Source of the DNA: Methylococcaceae bacterium
GTDB lineage: Bacteria > Pseudomonadota > Gammaproteobacteria > Methylococcales > Methylomonadaceae
Direction: 5' to 3'
Assembly (NCBI GenBank): GCA_003155565.1
Contig: PMDM01000094.1
Span: 1 to 6,236 of the forward strand
Length of the DNA stretch: 6,236 bases
The position numbers and the translations under genes are program-made. Below, in pieces: positions 1 through 5,169 of this stretch (position 1 is the first letter of the stretch; each line of letters opens with the position of its first letter). The notes below the pieces were generated by a model, which was given only the letters and a program-made list of their open reading frames with translations, was not told the origin of the DNA and did not search any database.

Positions 1-560
1 GAATAGAGCAGGGCGATCACGCCAGTGCAGCCGATGGAATAGCGCCAACCCTCGTCGCCACCGAAGAGCAGGGCAAGAGACGGCAATGCGATAGCCGCTG
101 CCGCTGAACCGAAATTTCCCCAGCCGCCGTAAATGCCTTCGGCAATGCCCACTTGCCTGGCGGGAAACCACTCGCCGACCATGCGAATGCCGATGACAAA
201 ACCTGCACCAATAAAGCCCATTAAAAACCGCGCCAGTGCCAATTGTTGAAAGCTATCTGCCGTAGCAAACATAAAACAGGGGATGCTGCCCAGCGCCAGT
301 AAAGTCGAATACGTCCGCTTGGGGCCGAACTTATCGACCAGGATGCCGATAACAATGCGGGCGGGGATGGTAAGGGCAACGTTTAAGATCAGGATGGTTT
401 TTATTTCTGGTTGGCTTAAGTGCAAGGTTTTGGCAATCGCCAGCATTAACGGCGCATGGTTAAACCACACGACAAAGCTGATAAAGAAAGCCATCCAGGT
501 CATGTGGAGGATTTTAATGTTTCCCGAAAACGAGAACAGTTTGAGTTTTTGTGATGGCAT
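1..560 (-). CDS. narK: Nitrate/nitrite transporter, MFS superfamily (NNP/NarK-type), N-terminal part
   Basis: Inner-membrane nitrate/nitrite carrier of the NNP family, presumably importing nitrate for the reductases encoded to the right. The reading frame is open from the ATG at 560-558 to the window edge (186 codons seen; the family is usually 400-500 residues, so the C-terminal half lies outside). It has hydrophobic segments typical of MFS helices at roughly residues 20-42, 55-75, 84-100, 108-128 and 142-166. The loop after the second segment carries the MFS motif [11 protein letters not shown] (72-82), preceded by an arginine (R68) in IPARI, placed like the substrate-binding Arg of NarK helix 2. 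The family's nitrate signature is present as GGWGNFG (145-151), after [14 protein letters not shown] (129-142). The start is supported by GGAG (plus positions 569-572) 8 nt upstream. It is divergent from nirB and has its own predicted sigma-54 promoter. Membership in the family is clear; assigning nitrate rather than nitrite is inference from context. Confidence 0.9.
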   Translation of the reverse strand, partial: MPSQKLKLFSFSGNIKILHMTWMAFFISFVVWFNHAPLMLAIAKTLHLSQPEIKTILILNVALTIPARIVIGILVDKFGPKRTYSTLLALGSIPCFMFATADSFQQLALARFLMGFIGAGFVIGIRMVGEWFPARQVGIAEGIYGGWGNFGSAAAAIALPSLALLFGGDEGWRYSIGCTGVIALLY

Positions 561-605
561 GCGACTAGCTCCAGCCTAATAAAAGAGGTGTTAATTTTAT
601 GTTGT

Positions 606-621
606 AGCAATAGTCATGCCA
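606..621 (-). promoter_or_regulatory. Sigma-54 (-24/-12) promoter for the nitrate transporter
   Basis: Read on the minus strand this is TGGCATGACTATTGCT. It matches the sigma-54 consensus TGGCAC-G-N4-TTGCW at every fixed position except C to T in the -24 block, with the required 10 bases between GG and GC. The predicted start is an A at about plus position 595, giving a 35-nt leader to the ATG at 560. Sigma-54 promoters need an activator bound upstream, and NtrC-like sites lie about 115-150 bp upstream. Confidence 0.72.
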
Positions 622-663
622 CACAGCAGGGCGTACTGTGGCTGTACTAAGTAAGAGTTGTTG

Positions 664-678
664 TGTCCATATTGGTGC
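664..678. promoter_or_regulatory. Possible degenerate NtrC half-site
   Basis: GTGC at 675-678 lies within TTGGTGCGAAA (672-682), an 11-base stretch repeated exactly at 713-723. The left half of the expected dyad (664-667, TGTC) is poor, so this would be a weak or half site. It is centred 41 bp (about four helical turns) from the neighbouring dyad at 705-719, which would place it on the same DNA face. Confidence 0.35.
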
Positions 679-704
679 GAAATACCATTAACACAGCAAG
701 ATGA

Positions 705-719
705 GCGCTTTTTTGGTGC
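705..719. promoter_or_regulatory. NtrC-like binding site (GCGC-N7-GTGC)
   Basis: GCGC (705-708), seven bases, then GTGC (716-719), matching the NtrC dyad GCAC-N7-GTGC with one mismatch. It is centred 31 bp from the better site at 736-750, which is the three-turn spacing known for paired NtrC sites at glnA. It lies between the two divergent sigma-54 promoters and could serve both. Confidence 0.5.
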
Positions 720-735
720 GAAAGCCAGTGCTATC

Positions 736-750
736 GCACATTTATTGTGC
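736..750. promoter_or_regulatory. NtrC-like binding site (GCAC-N7-GTGC), shared enhancer
   Basis: GCAC (736-739), seven bases ATTTATT, then GTGC (747-750): an exact core match to the NtrC dyad. It is centred at 743, about 154 bp upstream of the predicted nirB-operon start (897) and about 148 bp upstream of the predicted transporter start (595). Both distances are normal for sigma-54 enhancers. A second GTGC at 728-731 forms a smaller palindrome with the left arm (GTGC-TATC-GCAC). No ntrC gene is in the window, so the regulator's identity is inferred from the motif. Confidence 0.6.
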
Positions 751-870
751 ATAAATTGGGTCTCGTTAACTACATTTATTCATGTAATTATATGAATATC
801 ATTCGTTGTTTGTTTGTAACTTATTATAATAATTATTAAAAATAAAAATCCAGATGAGTTTTAAAACCAT
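751..870. other. AT-rich spacer between enhancer and nirB promoter
   Basis: This stretch is strongly AT-rich, especially about 775-868, and holds no convincing reading frame. It separates the NtrC-like sites from the sigma-54 promoter and could provide the DNA bending, intrinsic or by IHF, that sigma-54 activation commonly uses. I looked for an IHF match (WATCAA-N4-TTR); the nearest candidate, around 797-809, has several mismatches, so no IHF site is called. Confidence 0.3.
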
Positions 871-886
871 TGGCATAACTTGTGCT
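871..886 (+). promoter_or_regulatory. Sigma-54 (-24/-12) promoter for the nirBD operon
   Basis: TGGCATAACTTGTGCT has GG at 872-873 and GC at 884-885 with exactly 10 bases between, and matches TGGCA...TGCT of the sigma-54 consensus. Deviations are T for C at the end of the -24 block and G for T two bases before the -12 GC. The predicted start is near A897, about 259 nt upstream of the nirB ATG, so the transcript has a long leader containing two hairpins and a terminator. Confidence 0.68.
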
Positions 887-899
887 TAATATTTTTATA

Positions 900-941
900 G
901 GCATCTGCTGATAGAGCCTACTATTAAGCTTGTAGCCGAGC
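900..941 (+). promoter_or_regulatory. Two tandem hexaloop hairpins, putative ANTAR (NasR/NasT-type) antiterminator target
   Basis: Hairpin 1 pairs GGC (900-902) with GCC (916-918) and TCT (904-906) with AGA (913-915), with A903 bulged and a six-base loop GCTGAT (907-912). Hairpin 2 pairs GCTT (928-931) with GAGC (938-941), including one G-U pair, around a six-base loop GTAGCC (932-937). Nine bases separate them, and they begin about 3 nt after the predicted transcript start, 13 nt before the terminator stem. Known ANTAR proteins bind two such hexaloop stems with conserved A1 and G4. Both loops here have G4 but have G, not A, at position 1. Hairpin 2 is short, so the assignment rests on arrangement more than on the motif. 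Confidence 0.45.
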
Positions 942-954
942 AATCTGACAAAGG

Positions 955-1014
955 CGTCGATTAAACAATTAGGTGTTGTTACTAACAACCTTAAGTTTAT
1001 AGACGTTTTTTTTT
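955..1014 (+). terminator. Intrinsic terminator in the nirB leader (attenuator)
   Basis: A long hairpin followed by nine T's (1006-1014). Paired segments from outside in are CGTC (955-958) with GACG (1002-1005), TAAAC (962-966) with GTTTA (995-999), TTAGG (969-973) with CTTAA (990-994, one G-U), and GTTGTT (975-980) with AACAAC (984-989), closing on ACT. The interruptions are small internal loops or bulges. It lies about 58 nt into the predicted transcript and 141 nt before nirB. No complete gene precedes it on this strand, so it cannot be terminating an upstream gene and most likely works as a regulated attenuator. Confidence 0.75.
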
Positions 1015-1047
1015 GTTCAAAATTTTAAATACAGGACAAGTTACTTA

Positions 1048-1128
1048 ATGAGCCATTTTAGAAAATTCACCCTGACTAAATTGGCTCGAGTGTTCTCAGC
1101 TACTGTACTTGTTTCAACATTTCAGTAA
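1048..1128 (+). CDS. 26-codon signal-peptide-like ORF, leader peptide or gene remnant
   Basis: ATG to TAA reading frame of 26 codons between the leader terminator and nirB, 27 nt before the nirB ATG. The product starts MSHFRKFTLTKLARVFSA and continues through a hydrophobic stretch (VLVSTF) to a final Gln. This basic start followed by a hydrophobic core looks like a bacterial signal peptide with no mature protein after it. A weak AGGA (1033-1036) lies 11 nt upstream. It may be the stub of a deleted periplasmic protein gene, for example a nitrate-binding protein of an ABC transporter, which often occupies this place in nitrate operons; it may be a small translated leader or chance. I cannot identify a homologue from memory. 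Confidence 0.3.
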   Translation: MSHFRKFTLTKLARVFSATVLVSTFQ

Positions 1129-1155
1129 GAAGCAGTCGGGTTATCGAGGTAAGTT

Positions 1156-3693
1156 ATGACTACAAAACAATCATTAGTTGTCATCGGTAATGGCATGGTC
1201 GGGCAGCATTTTCTGGCTAGCCTGGCGGCAAGCCCTGTAAAAGACAGCTATCACATTACAACATTCTGCGAAGAACCACGGGCAGCTTATGATCGGGTTC
1301 ACTTGTCCGCCTTTTTTTCGGGAAAGACGGCAGCAGACCTTGCTTTGGCAGATGAGGATTTTTTTGCAGCTAATGGGATCACTCTCCATCTAGGTGACAA
1401 GGCCGATCACATAGACCGCAGCAGCAAGACCGTCACTTCTGCAAAAGGCGTAACTATTGCCTATGACACGCTGGTTTTGGCAACCGGGTCTTATCCTTTT
1501 GTGCCGCCCGTGCCAGGACACGACAGGCCGAACTGCCTGGTTTATCGTACGATTGAAGACCTTGAGGCGATAGCGAATGCAGCAAAATCAAGTAAGGTCG
1601 GCGTTGTTGTAGGTGGTGGTTTGCTGGGTTTGGAGGCCGCTAAGGCATTGACCGACTTGGGGCTGGAAACCCATGTCGTCGAATTCGCACCCCGTTTGAT
1701 GGCTGTTCAGCTCGATGAATCCGGTGGAGCGATGCTAAGATGCAAAGTTGAAGCTTTGGGCTTGCAAGTACACACCGGTAAAAACACCACCCTGATTACC
1801 GATGGCAAGCAGTGCGTCAACAAGATGTGCTTTGCCGATGGCGAAGAACTTGAAACCGATATTGTGTTATTTTCAGCAGGCATTCGCCCGCGTGATGATA
1901 TTGCCCGTGCTTGCAGCCTGGAGGTAGGCCAGCGTGGCGGCATAGTGATTGATAACCAGTGTAAGACATCCGATCCTGATATTTATGCCATCGGCGAATG
2001 TGCGCTGTGGAACGGCATGATTTATGGGTTAGTTGCCCCTGGCTATAGTATGGCGCGTACCGTTGTTGCCAATCTTGCCGGAGAAGCAGCCAATTTTACT
2101 GGCGCTGATATGAGCACCAAGCTCAAATTGATGGGCGTTGATGTCGCCAGTATTGGCGATGCCCATGCCAAATCGCAAGGCGCACTGGTTTACACCTACC
2201 AAAATGGTGCCAGCGAAGTCTATAAACGTTTGGTGGTTAGCCAGGACAAAAAGCAGTTGCTGGGTGCGGTGCTGGTCGGTGAAGTGTCCGGTTACGGAAC
2301 TTTGTTGCAGTACTGTTTGAATGGTATCGAACTGCCAGAAAATCCCGATGCGCTAATTTTGCCACCGCGTTCCGATGAATCTGTCGGTTTGGGGCCGGAT
2401 GCCCTGCCGCTCTCGGCGCAAATCTGTTCTTGTTACGATGTCACTAAAGGTGACGTTTGTCAGGCGATAGCGGCAGGTTGTACGTCAATCGGTGAGTTAA
2501 AGGCAGAGACCAAGGCTTCTACTGGATGCGGTGGCTGCGCACCTCTGCTCAAATCGGTGATGGACTGTGAGTTGGTCAAGCACGGTATTGAAGTTAATAC
2601 CGATATTTGTGAGCACTTCCCTTATACCCGTCAGGATTTGTATAACCTCGTGGTCGTCGAGCAAATCAAAACTTTTGATGACCTGTTGGAAACGCACGGT
2701 AAGGGCAAAGGCTGTGACATCTGCAAACCTGCCATTGGTTCTATTCTGGCGTCGTACTGGAACGAATACGTACTGGCTAAGGAACATCTGGGCTTGCAGG
2801 ACACCAACGATACGTTTCTCGCGAATATGCAAAAAGACGGGACTTACTCCGTCGTGCCCAGAATTACGGGTGGGGAAATCAGCCCGGACATGTTGATTGC
2901 CCTCGGTCAAGTCGGCAAGAAATACAAGCTCTACACCAAGATTACCGGTGGACAGCGCGTGGATTTATTTGGCGCACGAGTCGATCAGTTACCGCACATC
3001 TGGAAAGAACTCATAGCTGCCGGATTTGAATCGGGTCACGCTTACGGCAAATCCTTACGTACCGTGAAATCGTGTGTCGGCAGTTCGTGGTGCCGTTATG
3101 GCATTGACGATAGCGTGGGTTTGGCGATAGAGTTGGAAAACCGTTACAAAGGGTTGCGCTCGCCTCATAAACTCAAATTTGCCGTATCCGGTTGTACGCG
3201 AGAATGCGCCGAAGCACAGAGTAAAGATATCGGTGTCATAGCGACTGAATCAGGCTGGAATATGTACGTCTGCGGCAATGGCGGCATGAAACCACGCCAT
3301 GCGGATTTGTTTGCCACCAGCCTGGATAAAGAGACCTTGATCAAATACATCGACCGTTTATTGATTTTTTATGTGCGTACAGCGAACCGTCTGCAACGGA
3401 CTTCGGTATGGATGGAAAACATGGAAGGTGGCTTGGATTATCTGAAATCGGTGGTTATTGACGACAAGCTGGGGCTGTGCGAACAACTGGAGCAACAAAT
3501 GGAACACGTCATCAACACCTATCAATGCGAATGGAAAACGACTATCGAGGATGAAAATAAACTGAAACGCTTTCGGCACTTTATTAACAGCGACCAGCCC
3601 GACGATAACGTGGTATTCGTTGAGGAGCGCGGGCAAATCCGACCTGCGGACGAAGAAGAACGCAAGCATTTCAAAATGATGGAGGTTGCTTGA
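1156..3693 (+). CDS. nirB: Nitrite reductase [NAD(P)H], large subunit NirB
   Basis: Cytoplasmic siroheme enzyme that, with NirD, reduces nitrite to ammonium in six electrons from NAD(P)H. The 845-residue length is normal for the family. An N-terminal FAD/NAD module has GNGMVG (11-16) for FAD and GGGLLG (153-158) for NAD(P)H. A BFD-like [2Fe-2S] domain follows with C424, C426, C458 and C461. A second BFD-like segment carries CDIC (C520, C523) in the family-typical GKGCDICKP. The C-terminal nitrite/sulfite reductase domain (about 550-780) includes ITGGQRVDLFG and the siroheme-[4Fe-4S] cysteines C640, C646, C680 and C684 (C-x5-C ... C-x3-C). All expected cofactor ligands are present, so it should be active. 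The start ATG has GAGG (1146-1149) 6 nt upstream. Its stop TGA overlaps the nirD start by one base. Expression is probably governed by the sigma-54 promoter at 871 and the leader terminator. Confidence 0.97.
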   Translation: MTTKQSLVVIGNGMVGQHFLASLAASPVKDSYHITTFCEEPRAAYDRVHLSAFFSGKTAADLALADEDFFAANGITLHLGDKADHIDRSSKTVTSAKGVTIAYDTLVLATGSYPFVPPVPGHDRPNCLVYRTIEDLEAIANAAKSSKVGVVVGGGLLGLEAAKALTDLGLETHVVEFAPRLMAVQLDESGGAMLRCKVEALGLQVHTGKNTTLITDGKQCVNKMCFADGEELETDIVLFSAGIRPRDDIARACSLEVGQRGGIVIDNQCKTSDPDIYAIGECALWNGMIYGLVAPGYSMARTVVANLAGEAANFTGADMSTKLKLMGVDVASIGDAHAKSQGALVYTYQNGASEVYKRLVVSQDKKQLLGAVLVGEVSGYGTLLQYCLNGIELPENPDALILPPRSDESVGLGPDALPLSAQICSCYDVTKGDVCQAIAAGCTSIGELKAETKASTGCGGCAPLLKSVMDCELVKHGIEVNTDICEHFPYTRQDLYNLVVVEQIKTFDDLLETHGKGKGCDICKPAIGSILASYWNEYVLAKEHLGLQDTNDTFLANMQKDGTYSVVPRITGGEISPDMLIALGQVGKKYKLYTKITGGQRVDLFGARVDQLPHIWKELIAAGFESGHAYGKSLRTVKSCVGSSWCRYGIDDSVGLAIELENRYKGLRSPHKLKFAVSGCTRECAEAQSKDIGVIATESGWNMYVCGNGGMKPRHADLFATSLDKETLIKYIDRLLIFYVRTANRLQRTSVWMENMEGGLDYLKSVVIDDKLGLCEQLEQQMEHVINTYQCEWKTTIEDENKLKRFRHFINSDQPDDNVVFVEERGQIRPADEEERKHFKMMEVA

Positions 3694-4097
3694 TGAAGCC
3701 AAGCGGGGACACATCAAAGAAAGATCCATCATGGAAAGATGTTTGTAGTGCCGATGATTTGCAACCCAATTCAGGCGTGTGCGTCCTGGTGGAAGGCCAG
3801 CAGGTGGCAATTTTTTTCTTAGTTAAAGAAAATGCTGTTTATGCCATCCATAACTACGATCCTATCGGTCGTGCCAACGTGTTATCGCGTGGCGTGATAG
3901 GCGATATCAAAGGCGAGCCTGTCGTCGCCTCGCCCTTATATAAACAGCATTTTAATCTGAAGACGGGTGTTTGTATCGAAGACGGACAGATCACAGTCCT
4001 GGTTTATCCGATCCGTATCTATAACGGTAGAGTAGAAATTCAGGTCACCGTGCAAGAAGTTATTGAAGCCCCTGCTCACGAAGAGGCCAACGTATGA
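3693..4097 (+). CDS. nirD: Nitrite reductase [NAD(P)H], small subunit NirD
   Basis: Small partner of NirB with a Rieske-type fold. The 134-residue product shows the family block HNYDP (53-57), NVLSRG, GEPVVASPLYKQHF (ending at F87) and TGVC. The positions that carry Cys/His cluster ligands in true Rieske proteins read SPLYKQHF (80-87) here, so no [2Fe-2S] cluster is expected. This is usual for NirD, whose role is structural or catalytic support of NirB. It is somewhat longer than the roughly 108-residue E. coli protein, with a short extra N-terminus and an acidic C-terminal tail (from about 117). The ATG at 3693 is preferred over the in-frame TTG at 3690 because GGAGG (3681-3685) sits 7 nt before it. 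It overlaps the nirB stop by 1 nt and the next gene by 4 nt, indicating translational coupling. Confidence 0.95.
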   Translation: MKPSGDTSKKDPSWKDVCSADDLQPNSGVCVLVEGQQVAIFFLVKENAVYAIHNYDPIGRANVLSRGVIGDIKGEPVVASPLYKQHFNLKTGVCIEDGQITVLVYPIRIYNGRVEIQVTVQEVIEAPAHEEANV

Positions 4098-5011
4098 AAT
4101 ACGACTATTACATCGCGGATGTATTTACCACGCAACTGTTTAACGGAGCACAAATAGCGGTATTCCCCAATGCTGACGGCTTAAGCGACACCACCATGAA
4201 GCTTTTGGCGAAGGAGATGAATCTATCCGAGACGGTTTTCGTTTTTCATACTAAACAAAGCGATAACAAACGCCTTATGCGAGTTTTCAGCCCCAAAAAG
4301 GAACTCGATTTTGCCGGTCATCCTATTATTGCAACTGCTTATATTCTTGGCTGTTGCGGCGATATTCCCTTAACGAAAGCGGTTACAGACATTGTTCTCG
4401 AACAGAATGTAGGGCCGATTGATGTCAGTATCACTGCGGTTGATGGTAAGCCCACTTTTGTGCAGTTTGCGCGTAAAGTAGTTTCAATTATCGACCGCTT
4501 TGCGCCGACAGATGAAGAACTGGCCAGTTTTTTAAGCATCAAGCAATCAGAACTGGATCATAAAAAATACTCGCCGCGTCTGGTTTCTTGCGGTTTTCCC
4601 TATTTGATCGTGCCGGTGTGGAATTATGAAACGGTCAGGCAGGCCAAATTTAACAGTGCTGCCTGGAGCCAATCTATCGCCCCCCAAACAGCCGCTCAGG
4701 AAATTTTGCTGTTCGCTCCTAAAACACCGTTTGTGGATTCCGATTTCAATGCCCGTCTACTCGGGCCTCATATTGGTCTATACGACGATCCCCCAATAGG
4801 CAGTGCCATGCCAGCGTTCGCATCGTACTTATGTTCTTTTCCGCATACCCAAAAAGGGACACACGCCTTTGCTGTCGATAGAGGTGATGCTGATAGTCGT
4901 CGCAGTGTCATCAACCTTGAAATGGACAACAAAGGCCATGAGCAATTGGCGTTGCGGGTAGGGGGCGGGGCAGTGTTGTTTGCCCAAGGGACGATTGATT
5001 TGCCTGATTAA
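4094..5011 (+). CDS. PhzF-family isomerase/epimerase-like protein
   Basis: A 305-residue protein of the PhzF / diaminopimelate-epimerase-fold family. Visible marks are DVFTTQLFNGAQIAVFP near the N-terminus, NLSETVFV with the glutamate (E46) equivalent to the PhzF catalytic Glu, FSPKKELDFAGHP with H76, and DDPPIGSA (231-238), matching the DPxTGSA phosphate-loop-like motif of the second lobe. Two family motifs are altered: the usual GNP near residue 20 is GAQ, and the Thr of DPATGSA is Ile. True PhzF isomerizes an intermediate in phenazine synthesis, but no phenazine genes are here and most members of this family have unknown substrates. The start is set by an ATGA overlap with nirD and GAGG (4083-4086) 7 nt upstream, so it is translated as part of the nir operon. 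A role in nitrogen assimilation is suggested only by position. Confidence 0.88.
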   Translation: MKYDYYIADVFTTQLFNGAQIAVFPNADGLSDTTMKLLAKEMNLSETVFVFHTKQSDNKRLMRVFSPKKELDFAGHPIIATAYILGCCGDIPLTKAVTDIVLEQNVGPIDVSITAVDGKPTFVQFARKVVSIIDRFAPTDEELASFLSIKQSELDHKKYSPRLVSCGFPYLIVPVWNYETVRQAKFNSAAWSQSIAPQTAAQEILLFAPKTPFVDSDFNARLLGPHIGLYDDPPIGSAMPAFASYLCSFPHTQKGTHAFAVDRGDADSRRSVINLEMDNKGHEQLALRVGGGAVLFAQGTIDLPD

Positions 5012-5026
5012 CAACTGAAGTACATC

Positions 5027-5124
5027 GTTCTCACGCTCCAGCGTGGGAATGCCGCTCGTGATGCTCCGGCATCACGCAACGCCAGAGCGTTGCTAGATGA
5101 ATTCCCACGCAGGAGCGTGGGAAC
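5027..5124. repeat. REP/MITE-like palindromic element of four hairpins
   Basis: A 98-bp unit whose 24-bp ends (5027-5050 and 5101-5124) are inverted copies differing at two positions. Each end is itself a palindrome of the form CCCACGC-TCC/AGG-GCGTGGG. Between them are two more perfect hairpins: CGTGATGC-TCCG-GCATCACG (5057-5076) and GCAACGC-CAGA-GCGTTGC (5076-5093). The hexamer TACATC occurs directly left (5021-5026) and 2 nt right of the unit (5127-5132), a possible target duplication. It has no coding capacity, so it would have been moved by a transposase elsewhere. It has no T-run, so it is not a standard terminator, though its folds in RNA could slow decay or cause partial termination between the PhzF gene and nasA. 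Confidence 0.75.
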
Positions 5125-5169
5125 TATACATCTCTCATAATGCTATTAATTTAGGTTTGCTATCGACGT

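Noticed and set aside
283..579. 98-codon plus-strand frame near the left edge
   Set aside because: It lies opposite the transporter gene, whose minus-strand translation has clear MFS and nitrate-signature motifs; the plus-strand product resembles nothing and has no ribosome site.
785..835. IHF site in the AT-rich spacer
   Set aside because: The best candidate around 797-809 departs from WATCAA-N4-TTR at several positions; only general bending potential can be claimed.
2497..2910. 137-codon minus-strand frame inside nirB
   Set aside because: Antisense shadow of the conserved BFD-like domains of NirB; no recognisable motif or ribosome site.
3690..3692. TTG as start of nirD
   Set aside because: The ATG directly after it has the better spacing (7 nt) from GGAGG; the TTG would leave only 4 nt.
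3358..3810. 150-codon minus-strand frame across the nirB-nirD junction
   Set aside because: It covers two well-supported genes on the other strand and has no family-like sequence.
5012..5026. Terminator directly after the PhzF-family gene
   Set aside because: No hairpin plus T-run is present before the palindromic repeat begins.
5027..5124. CRISPR array or rho-independent terminator
   Set aside because: The copies are inverted, not regularly spaced direct repeats with spacers, and no T-run follows any hairpin; a mobile palindromic repeat explains the pattern better.
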